A DNA stretch of 64,000 nt from Robertmurraya korlensis (GCF_023715225.1 NZ_JAMBNS010000004.1:248001-312000); one strand, 5' to 3'. Positions 46,673 through 55,364 are shown, counted from the first letter of the stretch. Translations and numbers: made by a program. Notes: generated from the letters alone by a model not told the origin.

Positions 46673-46999
46673 TTATTCAACTAACGGAGCAGCATTCCTT
46701 TAATGAATGAAAATGAGGTTTGAACAAAAAAAGAACCTCTTGGTAGAATGAGAGAGTCCTATATCTGGCCAGCAAAAAAGGACAATCTCAAAGGTTACGG
46801 CTGGTTGTGTATAGTTACATTCTTATTTATCTTTTTTGTATCCATCCAGGTTTTCTTTTTGAAGTAAAGGCGGCATTGATTCTAAAAGGATTAATGCCCT
46901 TTGTTATGGAGACTATTATTGTAGAAAAGAGCAGGATTGTTTAACAATGGGGATTAACTTCAACGGTGTAAATTTCATAATGATGGGAGTATTTTTTAG
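46673..46999 (+). other. intergenic stretch with repeat-type terminator
   Basis: About 330 bases with no credible gene. It contains a CTAACGGAGCAGC repeat fragment after the hydrolase gene and a terminator-like GGCATT/AATGCC hairpin at 46872-46903. Confidence 0.5.
46872..46903 (+). terminator. repeat-family terminator-like hairpin
   Basis: GGCATTGATTCT pairs with AGGATTAATGCC, followed by CTTTG. Member of the dispersed family described under 45673. Confidence 0.5.
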
Positions 47000-47791
47000 A
47001 TGTCAAACTACAAAGATGAAGAAATGCTAACAGGAGGAAATATCTCAACCGTATATCGTTCTGGAGATACTGTTCGTAGAAATTTAAAGCCAGACAGTAC
47101 CAAAATTCACAAGCTATTAAAGCACTTGGAAAACAAGAGGTTCATTTATGCACCAAAGTTTTTAGGTATTGATGAAAAAGGTAGAGAGATCTTGTCATTT
47201 ATTGAAGGAGAAGCTGGTAATTATCCTTTAAAAGAATATATGTGGTCTAATGATGTTTTAAAAGAAATAGCTAAGATGCTTTGTCTCTATCACGATTCTG
47301 TGAGTGATTTTCCAATGGAGGAAGGTTGGCAGTCAATAGATAACACTCCGCAACCATTTGAGGTCCTTTGTCATAATGATTTCGCTATATATAATATTAT
47401 TTTTAATCATAAACGACCAGTAGGTATTATAGATTTTGACGTTGCTGGACCTGGACCGAGACTTTGGGACATTGCCTATACCCTTTACACTTGCGTTCCC
47501 TTAAGTAGGGTTTATCATTCTGAAACAGGTGAGGCAGTTTTTTATAATTCTTTAGACCACGCTGAACGCAAAAAACAAAGAATAAAATTGTTTTTTGAAT
47601 CCTACGGGGAGGAATTGGAAGAAGGCTTTTTGGAGATGGTATTGTTGCGATTAAAAGGGTTATGTAAAACAATTGAAAGAAAAGCGAACGAAGGCGATCG
47701 TGCTTTTCTAAAAATGATAGATGAAGGACACCTTGAACATTATCAAAACGATATTGAATTCATTCGTGAACACGGAAAAGAGTGGATTTAA
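47000..47791 (+). CDS. phosphotransferase enzyme family (APH-like)
   Basis: A 263-aa kinase-fold protein. The catalytic loop EVLCHNDFAIYNIIF contains the usual aspartate and asparagine, and GIIDFDVAGPGPRLWDIAY holds the metal-binding aspartate. The N-terminal lobe has LTGGNISTVYRSGDTVRR. Such proteins phosphorylate aminoglycosides, homoserine or choline-like substrates; which one is not visible. ATG lies behind TGGGAGTA. Confidence 0.85.
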   Translation: MSNYKDEEMLTGGNISTVYRSGDTVRRNLKPDSTKIHKLLKHLENKRFIYAPKFLGIDEKGREILSFIEGEAGNYPLKEYMWSNDVLKEIAKMLCLYHDSVSDFPMEEGWQSIDNTPQPFEVLCHNDFAIYNIIFNHKRPVGIIDFDVAGPGPRLWDIAYTLYTCVPLSRVYHSETGEAVFYNSLDHAERKKQRIKLFFESYGEELEEGFLEMVLLRLKGLCKTIERKANEGDRAFLKMIDEGHLEHYQNDIEFIREHGKEWI

Positions 47792-47821
47792 AGAGGAAAA
47801 GGTTTTGTTGAAGTAAAGGCG

Positions 47822-47852
47822 GCGATTCTTCCTTACGGGAGATCGCTTTTTC
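47822..47852 (+). terminator. repeat-family terminator
   Basis: GCGATTCTTCC pairs with GGGAGATCGC, then TTTTT. Preceded by TGTTGAAGTAAAGG, shared with other copies. Confidence 0.72.
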
Positions 47853-47946
47853 CTAGTTGTTGTTCTAAAGGATCAATTTTGTTGAATAAGAATAGAAAGC
47901 CATTATGATACAATTGCTTAATACAGCTAGAAAAGGTGGCAGTGTT

Positions 47947-48642
47947 ATGACAATCAGATGGGATGAAATTACCTTAGATAATTTAAGTGCTTTGGAAAAA
48001 GTATTTGAAATATATGATCGCACTTTTCCAATTGAAGTCCGTGAATCACATAATATATTTGAAAAAAGTTTACAGTACGCTAAAAATGAGAGGTTTAACA
48101 ATTACCGATTTTTAGTTGGATTTGAAGGGGAGAAACTTGTTTCTTTTGCTACAGGACATTATTTTGTAGACGTAAATTCGGGTTTTATAGTTTATATAGT
48201 TACAAACCCTATGTTAAGGAGTAAAGGGGTCGGAACTCAAACTCTTTTAAAATTAGAAGAGTTATTAAACGAAGATGCACTTTTAGCAGGTAATCCTTCA
48301 CTTAAAGCACTCTTTTTAGAAACAGAAACAAAAGATATGGTACATACAGAGGAAGAAAAAGAAAATTGTATTAAAAGAGATAGGTTTTTTTCAATGAATG
48401 ATTTTAAGCGATTCCAAAAAATCGATTATTTACAACCACCATTACATTTAGGTGAAAATAATGTTCCATTAAATCTTTACATTAAATCTATACAAACAAG
48501 TAAGATCACTGAAGCAGAAATTGTTGAAGTAATTAGAGTTATTTTCAAGGAGAAATATTACTTAGTAAATGGAATACAAAAAGATATTCTTCACCGTTGT
48601 CTGGAGGAGATGGGATTAAAAAGGCAGGAAGTAGTTTTTTAG
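47947..48642 (+). CDS. GNAT-family N-acetyltransferase
   Basis: A 231-aa protein with the acetyl-CoA-binding pattern FIVYIVTNPMLRSKGVGTQT followed by LLKLEELL, and LEKVFEIYDRTFPIEVRES at the start. ATG 47947 has AAAGGTGG upstream; earlier in-frame ATG at 47905 has none. The acceptor substrate is unknown. The C-terminal third is longer than in minimal GNAT proteins. Confidence 0.82.
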   Translation: MTIRWDEITLDNLSALEKVFEIYDRTFPIEVRESHNIFEKSLQYAKNERFNNYRFLVGFEGEKLVSFATGHYFVDVNSGFIVYIVTNPMLRSKGVGTQTLLKLEELLNEDALLAGNPSLKALFLETETKDMVHTEEEKENCIKRDRFFSMNDFKRFQKIDYLQPPLHLGENNVPLNLYIKSIQTSKITEAEIVEVIRVIFKEKYYLVNGIQKDILHRCLEEMGLKRQEVVF

Positions 48643-48759
48643 TTCTTATAGAACAATCGTTGCAGGTTTATTGAATAAAGATTTTTATATTAAAGGGGAA
48701 TATCCCTTAAATCTAGAACTATTGTGAGGAGTGAGTTTGTTTAAATTGAGGTGTATACA

Positions 48760-49479
48760 ATGGGGAATATAAAAAAGTTAGAGCCAATAGAAGCAGCAAA
48801 ACAGTTTATCAATGAACGTTTTCCTTATTGTCAGGGAGCTATACTAGCTGGGAGTGTTGTGCGGGGAGAGCATACGGAAACATCTGACCTTGATATTGTT
48901 ATATTTGATAAGAATCTTAATAGATCATACAGAGAGTCGTTAGTAGGATTTGATTGGGCTATAGAGGCATTTGTACATAACCTAACCTCGTACAAGGAAT
49001 ATTTTAAGATAGATTCTGATAGAGCGAGACCATCACTAGCTAGAATGGTTTCAGAAGGGATCGTCCTAAAGGATGTTGGTATTATTGATTCAATTAAAAA
49101 AGAGGCTAATGAAATATTAATTATGGGTCCAGAATTATGGTCAATGGAAACGATTAATACAAAGCGTTATTTTATCTCGGATGCTCTGGCTGATTTTAAA
49201 GGGAGTTCTAACCGAGCAGAAGATATTTTTATAGCAAATACACTAGCTGATTTAACGAGTGAGTTTGTATTAAGAAGTAACGGTAAATGGATAGGTGCCT
49301 CAAAGTGGATCGTTCGATCATTAATAGAATTTGACAAGGACTTTACAACTCGTTTTGTCGAAGCATTTGATACTTTTTATAAGACTGGTACCAAAGGACA
49401 AGTTATACAATTGGTTGAAGAAGTTTTGCAGCCATATGGTGGTCTGCTGTTTGAGGGTTTTTCCTTGGGCAAAAGTTAA
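48760..49479 (+). CDS. nucleotidyltransferase-domain protein
   Basis: A 239-aa protein with the nucleotidyltransferase signature AILAGSVVRGEHTETSDLD then IVIFD, the metal-binding pair in SDLDIVI. The C-terminal region is helical (LADLTSEFVLRSNGKWIG). It resembles aminoglycoside-nucleotidyltransferase-like enzymes; substrate is unknown. ATG 48760 lies behind TGAGGTG; an upstream GTG at 48751 would overlap that site. Confidence 0.82.
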   Translation: MGNIKKLEPIEAAKQFINERFPYCQGAILAGSVVRGEHTETSDLDIVIFDKNLNRSYRESLVGFDWAIEAFVHNLTSYKEYFKIDSDRARPSLARMVSEGIVLKDVGIIDSIKKEANEILIMGPELWSMETINTKRYFISDALADFKGSSNRAEDIFIANTLADLTSEFVLRSNGKWIGASKWIVRSLIEFDKDFTTRFVEAFDTFYKTGTKGQVIQLVEEVLQPYGGLLFEGFSLGKS

Positions 49480-49496
49480 TTACTTAAACAAACGGG

Positions 49497-49526
49497 GCAT
49501 TAATCCAAGAAGGATTAGTGCTTTTT
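49497..49526 (+). terminator. repeat-family terminator
   Basis: GCATTAATCC pairs with GGATTAGTGC and is followed by TTTTT; preceded by AAACAAACGGG as in other copies. Confidence 0.7.
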
Positions 49527-49618
49527 AATGTTTAATTCTTATTGTAGAAAAGAAGCAGTTTTATGAAATAAGTGTTAATCAAACATATGGTAAAATTAGG
49601 GTAGAGGAGGGGGCATAT

Positions 49619-49891
49619 ATGAATATTAGAGAGTATATAGGTAAAAACCACGAACATTCTTCTTTTGATTTTAATGTTCATCAAGTTGAATATTACTTCA
49701 TTTGTAACCTTATTAATGGACTAAATAATAATGGATCACCAACTAATCCTGACAGTCACCAAGTGGGAATTGAATGGGTTCAAATTAACGATTTACTAGA
49801 TTATAGAATATATCCGAAGGAATTAAGAAGATACATAGTAAGATATTCTAGGAATGAAAAATCTCCTGTTTATTTGGGAGATATAAACTAG
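49619..49891 (+). pseudogene. Nudix hydrolase fragment lacking the Nudix box
   Basis: A 90-codon frame (NIREYIGKNHEHSSFDFNVH, QVGIEWVQINDLLDYRIYP) that matches the C-terminal half of Bacillus Nudix hydrolases. The Nudix box, which should precede it, is absent, so it cannot hydrolyse by itself. Unexpectedly a good ribosome site (GAGGAGGGGG) and ATG stand before it, so a short protein may still be made. Confidence 0.62.
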
Positions 49892-49932
49892 ATAAAGGGC
49901 GATTCTTCCATAATTAAATAAGGAGTTTAGCA

Positions 49933-50451
49933 ATGGAAAAGTGGGATTTATTTGATAAGCATCGTAATAAAATAGAGAAACAAATAACTCGTGGAGATGA
50001 AATGACACCAGACGAGTTTCATTTAGTGGTACACGTATGTATATTTAATTCAAAAGGTGAAATGCTTATTCAGCAGCGTCAGCCCTTTAAGCAAGGATGG
50101 TCGAACCTTTGGGATATCACCTGTGGTGGTAGTGCAGTTGCAGGCGATACAAGTCAGCAGGCTGCTTCAAGAGAGTTATTCGAGGAGTTGGGAATTCATT
50201 ATAACTTTGAAAAGGTTCGTCCACAATTTACTATTAACTTTGAACGTGGCTTTGATGATTATTATTTAATTGAATATGACTTGGATTTGAATGATTTGAC
50301 GTTACAGACTGAAGAGGTGCAAGCAGCCAAATGGGCTTCTAAAGAGGAAATCTTAAAGCTAATCGAACTAAAACAATTTATACCTTATTATGAAAGTATC
50401 ATTACGTTTCTTTTTGAGGGCCGACATCATTATGGCTCTATTCGTCTTTAA
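49933..50451 (+). CDS. Nudix hydrolase (isopentenyl-diphosphate isomerase-like subgroup)
   Basis: A 172-aa protein: WDLFDKHRNKIEKQITRGDE start, QGWSNLWDITCGGSAVAGD then SQQAASRELFEELGI as a Nudix box. The box has D instead of the first E, common in this subgroup. It hydrolyses an unidentified nucleoside or isoprenoid diphosphate. ATG follows AAGGAGTTTAGC. It follows the fragment at 49619 but is unrelated in sequence half. Confidence 0.85.
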   Translation: MEKWDLFDKHRNKIEKQITRGDEMTPDEFHLVVHVCIFNSKGEMLIQQRQPFKQGWSNLWDITCGGSAVAGDTSQQAASRELFEELGIHYNFEKVRPQFTINFERGFDDYYLIEYDLDLNDLTLQTEEVQAAKWASKEEILKLIELKQFIPYYESIITFLFEGRHHYGSIRL

Positions 50452-50486
50452 ATGAAACGTGCAAGAAAGTTTGGACACATACTAAA

Positions 50487-50525
50487 AGCCACTAACACTA
50501 TAAAATCAGTGTTAGTGGCTTCCTT
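50487..50525 (+). terminator. hairpin after the Nudix gene
   Basis: AGCCACTAACACT and its exact reverse complement surround an eight-base loop. The following sequence is only moderately T-rich. Confidence 0.65.
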
Positions 50526-50857
50526 AAATAAAAGTAAAGCCTTTCTCTTGTGTCGCTATAGAAGCAGGATAGTTAAAAAAGGGGTAGCGTCAGGAAAACG
50601 CAGATTTACGCAGGTAAGTAATTCTGAATTTATGAGCTGTTGTACTTGCAGTTCCTGCTGAGAAGTAAGGTATTATTAATCGAATAAGTAGTATTATAAG
50701 CCATATAACCTACATACAACATTCTGGAACAATCCGATAAGAGGTTGTTCCCTTTTCTATTTATACTTTAGATTATAAAAGGTCATAAAAATCCAATATT
50801 TTTTCAAACCAGATGAAGGTTAGCTACGTCTATTATATGTGAGAGGGTGATAACAAG
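50526..50857 (+). other. intergenic region upstream of the sigma-factor operon
   Basis: About 330 bases without a credible gene. Short frames (for example up to 50661) have no domain. The sigma-operon promoter should lie near 50760-50840; no clear consensus was found. Confidence 0.45.
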
Positions 50858-51409
50858 ATGAATGGACTAAAACAACTGGCGGTGACAGATGAAAGTATGT
50901 TGCTTGAGAGAGAGGAAATAATTGATCAATTAATGCAAGAATATAGCGATGATATCCTGCATCTCGTATATACATATGTTAAAAATCGAACAACAGCAGA
51001 AGATTTAACGCAGGAGATTTTTTTAAAGTGTTATGAAAAGTTAAATCAGTTTAATCAGCAGGCAACACTAAAAACATGGGTATATCGTATTGCTAGTAAT
51101 CATTGTAAGGACTACTTAAGAAGCTGGCATTATCGCAAAATAACACTTAGCGATAAAATTTTGGATTATATACCTTCGAAATCAAAACAGGTTGAAGAAG
51201 AGATTATCGCGAATAGTGAAGAAAACATCTTAACAAATGCTGTCATGAATTTACCTCTAAAGTACAGAGAAGTAGTATTTCTGCATTATTATGAAGAACT
51301 ATCATTAGCCGAAATAAGTAAGATTACGACAGTAAATATAAATACAATAAAAACTAGATTAAAGCGTGCGAAAGAATTATTAAAAGACAAGATGATCGAG
51401 GAGGTATAG
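50858..51409 (+). CDS. ECF-type sigma-70 factor
   Basis: A 183-aa protein: region 2 at residues 25-90 (LVYTYVKNRTTAEDLTQEIF, LKTWVYRIASNHCKDYLRSW) and region 4 at 130-180 (LPLKYREVVFLHYYEELSLA, INTIKTRLKRAKELLKDKM). No region 1 or 3 is present, as in extracytoplasmic-function factors. ATG follows GAGAGGGTG. A PadR-like gene and a RodA-like gene follow in the same transcript, suggesting that it reports on cell-envelope status. Confidence 0.9.
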   Translation: MNGLKQLAVTDESMLLEREEIIDQLMQEYSDDILHLVYTYVKNRTTAEDLTQEIFLKCYEKLNQFNQQATLKTWVYRIASNHCKDYLRSWHYRKITLSDKILDYIPSKSKQVEEEIIANSEENILTNAVMNLPLKYREVVFLHYYEELSLAEISKITTVNINTIKTRLKRAKELLKDKMIEEV

Positions 51410-51412
51410 GAG

Positions 51413-51847
51413 ATGAATGATCCATTTACTAACCTGAAGAGTTCAATGAAAAAATCAATTTTCAAGGATTTTTCTTTTTCCAATGAAAGAAAAAATGCGG
51501 TGAAAGAATCCATTCGTATGAGACAAGCCCAATCACAATTTCATTCGTGGAAGATGGAAACCATTATAGCGATATTAGAATCGGTTCAGCATGAATCAAA
51601 GGATGGCTACATGATTTCCACCCAACTTTTTCAAAAAAATGAACGTACTTTCCAAAAGAATGAAGGACAGCTTTATACACTTCTACATCTGTTAGAAAAC
51701 AAAGATATTCTTACTACAAAATGGGAAAATGAAAAGAAATATTACTCCTTAAATTCCAAAGGGAAGAAATACTTAGCGTCCTATAATCAAGATAACTCAA
51801 AACAGGAGTTACGCCTTAAACACTTGCTAGAGGAGGCGTCATTATGA
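51413..51847 (+). CDS. PadR-like winged-helix protein with N-terminal extension
   Basis: A 144-aa protein. Residues 40-144 resemble a PadR-type winged helix (TIIAILESVQHESKDGYMIS, EGQLYTLLHLLENKDILTTK, KKYYSLNSKGKKYL). Residues 1-38 (PFTNLKSSMKKSIFKDFSFS) are an extension that could bind the sigma factor, as in some anti-sigma N-termini; that is a guess. It starts three bases after the sigma gene and overlaps the next by four (ATGA). Confidence 0.72.
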   Translation: MNDPFTNLKSSMKKSIFKDFSFSNERKNAVKESIRMRQAQSQFHSWKMETIIAILESVQHESKDGYMISTQLFQKNERTFQKNEGQLYTLLHLLENKDILTTKWENEKKYYSLNSKGKKYLASYNQDNSKQELRLKHLLEEASL

Positions 51848-53175
51848 GTTCTCCCAAATTTGATGAATTTTTAAGTAAAGTAATGTCCAGAGTGAAATCA
51901 AAGGAAGCCCATAACAAGATAAAAAAAGAGCTTAACAATCATCTACAAGAGTTGAGCCAGTCTTACAAAAAGAGAGGATTTTCCCAGGTGGATGCAGATG
52001 AAAAGGCCATTCAAGCAATGGGAAATCCATTTACCATAGGAGAGAATTTAAATCCCCTCCATAAGCCAAAAATGGATTGGATTTTGATTGTTTTATTTGT
52101 GATTTTTGCTGGTATTAGTTTTCTCCCTTTAGTTGATGGGATCCCCAAATTTTCCCTATCAGGTACTTATTTTATGGGGAGACAGGCTATTTGGTACACT
52201 CTGGCTATTCTTGTAATCATCGGATCCCTTTTCTTTGATTACCAAAAATTAAAGAACCGGTGGATATACTTTTATGCGATTGGTCTATTGATCCATATAT
52301 ATCTTCATCTATTTGGAATTATGGCCAATGGAGCAAAGAAGTGGGTTTCCCTCCCAGGCCTGATGCTCGATGGAACAAAGATGAGCTTATTTTTCTTTTT
52401 TCTTGCTTGGGCTGGTATTTTTAACATAATAAATGAAATTCGTAGTTGGAAAAAACAAGGTTTACTTTTAGTTTTATTTTGGACTCCCATCTTGCTTTAC
52501 ATGATGGTGCCAGATTATATGGTTAGTATTATTTACTTCTTCTGCATCCTTGGGATGTTTTCTTTCGCTCGAATCCATAAGAAATTAGCTATAAATCTAG
52601 CCCTAACCAATCTATTGGCTGGTATTATTTTCTTTATTATATTCTACATGACCTCACGCCATAGTTATTTTTTTACTAGATTATCTGCTTTTATAAACCC
52701 TGCTGCCGATTCAAATGGAGCAGGATATATGTATACGGCGGTTAGGAAGGTCCTTTCAGAAGCGGGATGGTTCGGTAACGGACTTACCAACGAGTTTAAT
52801 TTTCATTTGTTACCAGAAGCACATACAGATTTTGCTTTCCCCTACCTCGTCTATTCTTTTGGTTGGGCTTTCGGATTAGTTCTTTGTTTGATCCTGCTGA
52901 TATTTATTTCACGGATTTCAAAAAATGCGTTTAAAACAAAGGACCTCTATGGGAGATTGATCGTAATTGGTGGTGCTACATTATTTGCGGTTCCTACTAC
53001 CTGGAACATTTTGATGAGCTTTGGAGTCATGCCGATAATAGGAGTTTCTCTGCCTTTTATTAGTTATGGAGGCAGTGCGATACTTTTTTACGCTGCTGTT
53101 TTAGGACTCATTTTAAATGTTTATCGAAGAAAAGATCTTGTGGAACCCACGATTGCAGATGAAATTAAAAATTAA
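51844..53175 (+). CDS. FtsW/RodA/SpoVE-family membrane protein with N-terminal prefix domain
   Basis: A 443-aa protein. Residues 1-75 form a soluble helical prefix (LSKVMSRVKSKEAHNKIKKE and EKAIQAMGNPFTIGE) of the type attached to permeases and anti-sigma systems. After that come about ten membrane segments of the SEDS family, with the C-terminal signature GVMPIIGVSLPFISYGGSAI. SEDS proteins polymerise peptidoglycan glycan. Its start overlaps the stop of the PadR-like gene. Control by a dedicated sigma factor suggests stress-induced wall synthesis. Confidence 0.87.
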   Translation: MSSPKFDEFLSKVMSRVKSKEAHNKIKKELNNHLQELSQSYKKRGFSQVDADEKAIQAMGNPFTIGENLNPLHKPKMDWILIVLFVIFAGISFLPLVDGIPKFSLSGTYFMGRQAIWYTLAILVIIGSLFFDYQKLKNRWIYFYAIGLLIHIYLHLFGIMANGAKKWVSLPGLMLDGTKMSLFFFFLAWAGIFNIINEIRSWKKQGLLLVLFWTPILLYMMVPDYMVSIIYFFCILGMFSFARIHKKLAINLALTNLLAGIIFFIIFYMTSRHSYFFTRLSAFINPAADSNGAGYMYTAVRKVLSEAGWFGNGLTNEFNFHLLPEAHTDFAFPYLVYSFGWAFGLVLCLILLIFISRISKNAFKTKDLYGRLIVIGGATLFAVPTTWNILMSFGVMPIIGVSLPFISYGGSAILFYAAVLGLILNVYRRKDLVEPTIADEIKN

Positions 53176-53200
53176 ATACAAACATGTAAATGTTGATAAA

Positions 53201-53238
53201 AAGGGCGACAGCTAAAGTAATAGTTGTCGCCCTTCCCT
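53201..53238 (+). terminator. terminator after the sigma/RodA operon
   Basis: AAGGGCGACA pairs perfectly with TGTCGCCCTT over a 14-base loop; CCCTTATTG follows rather than a clean T-run. Confidence 0.75.
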
Positions 53239-53349
53239 TATTGAACTATCGGGTGCTTTTCTTAAAGAAGGAGAGGTGCTCTTTTTTGTTGAAGTATGTA
53301 AGCAGGATAGTTCATTAACCCATAAGAAAAGATAAAAATAAGGTGGTGA

Positions 53350-53628
53350 GAACCCAACCGTAGGGAAATTATTGACTTTCTAAGAATAAGTCCAAGAACA
53401 GTTAATGAAATTGTTGAATTTTCAAAGTTAAGCCAACCTGGTGTTTCGAAACACCTAAAAGTCCTGAGGGAAGCAGGTTTAGTTAAAAGTATTAAAGAAT
53501 CTCAAAAACATATTTACCATTTACAGGGACATCCTTTAAAAGAAATTGATAACTGGCTTGAGCCATATCGAAAGTATTGGTCAGAAAAATTGGATGCACT
53601 TGAACAATTATTAAATGAGGAGGAATAA
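53350..53628 (+). pseudogene. ArsR-family regulator lacking its start
   Basis: The frame from 53350 reads EPNRREIIDFLRISPRTVNE, SQPGVSKHLKVLREAGLVKS and YRKYWSEKLDALEQLL, a near-complete ArsR winged helix. The usual first ten or so residues (including the start Met) are missing: a TGA at 53347-53349 directly precedes EPNRRE and no ATG, GTG or TTG lies in frame near the 5' end. It therefore seems inactivated at the 5' end, although the SRPBCC gene after it is intact. Confidence 0.72.
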
Positions 53629-53630
53629 AA

Positions 53631-54119
53631 ATGTTAGCTGTACTAGAAAAAGTTGAAGGTGGTCACCTTGCTCGATACGATCGTCCACTAAAACATTCAG
53701 TAGAAAAGGTATGGGCTGCTATCACTCAAAATGAAAAGTTAGGTAAGTGGATGCCTAATCTTCAAGTAGTAGACCTTAGGAATGGTGGTACTATTAAATT
53801 TAATATGAATGATGGAACAGGAAAATCCTTTGACATTAAAATAAGGGATTTTAAAGAAAATGAAGTTCTTGAATACGAATGGGGTGATGGTTGGGTACGT
53901 TTTGAGTTACATCCTAAACCAGAAGGTTGTTTATTAGTTTTAAAAGAATTTATCAGTACAATAAATGATCATACTTCGAAAGATTTGGCTGGATGGCATG
54001 TTTGCCTTGATGTATTGATTGACTTATTAATGGGATATTATCACGCAGAATTTCCTAAAGAAAATTGGGAGAACTGGTATTCAAAATACGTTGTTTCTGT
54101 TAATAATTTAAGTAATTAA
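53631..54119 (+). CDS. SRPBCC/AHSA1-family protein
   Basis: A 162-aa START-like protein: RYDRPLKHSVEKVWAAITQN, GKWMPNLQVVDLRNGGTIKF and DLAGWHVCLDVLIDLLMGYY. Its gene follows the ArsR frame by two bases with GAGGAGG upstream, the standard ArsR-SRPBCC pairing in Bacillus. It probably binds a hydrophobic ligand; function is unknown. Loss of the ArsR start may have left it unregulated. Confidence 0.82.
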   Translation: MLAVLEKVEGGHLARYDRPLKHSVEKVWAAITQNEKLGKWMPNLQVVDLRNGGTIKFNMNDGTGKSFDIKIRDFKENEVLEYEWGDGWVRFELHPKPEGCLLVLKEFISTINDHTSKDLAGWHVCLDVLIDLLMGYYHAEFPKENWENWYSKYVVSVNNLSN

Positions 54120-54314
54120 ACAAATTTCTTATTGGTTTGGTGCTAGAGTTTAATAAAGGGTCGCTCGGAAGATCTTTTGATGTTCCACTTTAGTGCAGTT
54201 TTGATTAAGAAATATTTAAATTAGGGCGAGCAGTCAATATTATTCTGTTGACCGCCTCTAATAATTTTTTATAACTACAAAAAATTAAATGCAAATACAC
54301 AGTCAATTTTAATC

Positions 54315-54559
54315 ATGGCTTTTTTTGCTCAATCTACTACACTATTTGGTTATAATCAATTTAAGGAAATGGCTGAAAAAACGACAGGTGGTAAATTACC
54401 TGATAATATGGTTTGAACAATATTTCCAAAGGAGAAAATGGGACAACTATTATTTCAGCGGTATGGGAAACAAAAGAGAAGGCTGAGGAATTTTTTAAGA
54501 ACATACCTGGAGAACAAAAACCAAAACTTTATCCAATTCATGAGTTCAAACAAGTTTAA
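54315..54559 (+). pseudogene. frameshifted conserved hypothetical protein
   Basis: Two frames join in order: MAFFAQSTTLFGYNQFKEMA, then TTGGKLPDNM ends at a TGA; the shifted frame goes on NISKGENGTTIISAVWETKE, KAEEFFKNIPGEQKPKLY. The whole reads as one small alpha/beta protein of about 80 residues with a frameshift near 54414. I do not recognise the family with certainty. Confidence 0.55.
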
Positions 54560-54592
54560 GTATCCCGTTTACTCAATTATCATCTTGGAAGA

Positions 54593-54637
54593 AAAAGCAC
54601 ATTAAAAAGAAAGTACACTGTTTAGTGTGCTTTTTAT
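54593..54637 (+). terminator. terminator-like hairpin
   Basis: AAAGCACATTAAA pairs with TTTAGTGTGCTTTTT. Confidence 0.68.
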
Positions 54638-54704
54638 TTTTGGTTTTGGAACAGAAAAGTAATTTTCATTTTGGTAAACTAAATAGGTGAGTTAACGATA
54701 GATC

Positions 54705-54731
54705 GGGGCTGTCATTATGACAGCTCTTCTT
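54705..54731 (+). terminator. short terminator-like palindrome
   Basis: GCTGTCAT pairs with ATGACAGC around one base, followed by TCTTCTT; flanked by GTTAACGATAG and CTAACGAG, as in the dispersed repeat family. Confidence 0.5.
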
Positions 54732-54779
54732 ACTTAGCTAACGAGAATTTAGATAAAAAGGACAAAAAAAACGAAATAA

Positions 54780-54817
54780 GCGAACCAAAATTGTTTAATC
54801 GCACAATCTTGGTTCGC
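54780..54817. terminator. hairpin between repeat debris and ArsR relic
   Basis: GCGAACCAA...ATTGT pairs with ACAAT...TTGGTTCGC. The A-run on its left would give a T-run on the minus strand, fitting a terminator for the minus-strand ArsR relic. Confidence 0.6.
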
Positions 54818-54847
54818 CTATTACTAATGGTTGTCTTCCTCTACAAA

Positions 54848-54980
54848 TCATTTAAGTTCTGAAAGCTTTTCCTCCCAATAATGTTCAAAAAAGGACAGCC
54901 AATCTTGTATATTAACTAATGGTTCTGGTATAAGTATATACTGGGTTTCACGTCCTACCTTTCGACTTGGGGGAGCAGAT
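54848..54980 (-). pseudogene. C-terminal fragment of an ArsR-family regulator
   Basis: On the minus strand: SRKVGRETQYILIPEPLVNI followed by QDWLSFFEHYWEEKLSELK and a stop. It matches the last third of ArsR regulators similar to the one at 53350. The helix-turn-helix part is missing; beyond about 54972 the sequence belongs to a metallophosphoesterase fragment on the other strand. Confidence 0.62.
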
Positions 54981-55196
54981 TTAGTCTTTGCTGGTGATAC
55001 TCACGGGGGAATGATAGAGAGACCTTTTATCGGTGGAGTCTTTTCAACAGAGGAATTATTCCCTGAATATGATGGTGGGGTGTTCCAAAAAGGAAATTCT
55101 ATAATGGTAGAAAGTAGAGGTTTAGGGAACAATCCCATCCCACTTAGAATAAATAATCTACCAGAAATTGTTGAAATTTCCTTACGAAGGAGATAG
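54972..55196 (+). pseudogene. C-terminal fragment of a metallophosphoesterase
   Basis: The frame reads GADLVFAGDTHGGMIERPFI, GGVFSTEELFPEYDGGVF and IMVESRGLGNNPIPLRINN, typical of the end of YkuE-type metallophosphoesterases. GDTHGG stands in for the metal-binding GHTHGG, so the first histidine is lost. The N-terminal metal sites are absent. The fragment abuts an oppositely oriented ArsR fragment. Confidence 0.7.
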
Positions 55197-55312
55197 ATGC
55201 ATTTAACTTTAATGCTTAACATTGTGAAGAAATACACTTAAATAATAGGGGGCTTTAGTTAAACAACAAATAACACCGTTGTTGTAGTAAATGAGGCCAT
55301 TTGTTGTACAAA

Positions 55313-55364
55313 AAAGGATAGATGAATACAGGTTTTTAATCCTGTTTATCTATCCTCTTTTTTT
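55313..55364 (+). terminator. strong intrinsic terminator
   Basis: AGGATAGATGAATACAGG pairs with CCTGTTTATCTATCCT, then a long T-run. The following 55365-55617 is A+T-rich leader without a gene. Confidence 0.82.

Noticed and set aside
46684-46860. Possible insertion-sequence remnant after the hydrolase gene
   Set aside because: Contains an AGGTT/AACCT hairpin but no terminal repeats or transposase residues could be recognised.
50452-50661. 69-codon frame directly after the Nudix gene
   Set aside because: Runs through a perfect hairpin at 50487-50520 and lacks a ribosome site; more likely the terminator region of the Nudix gene.
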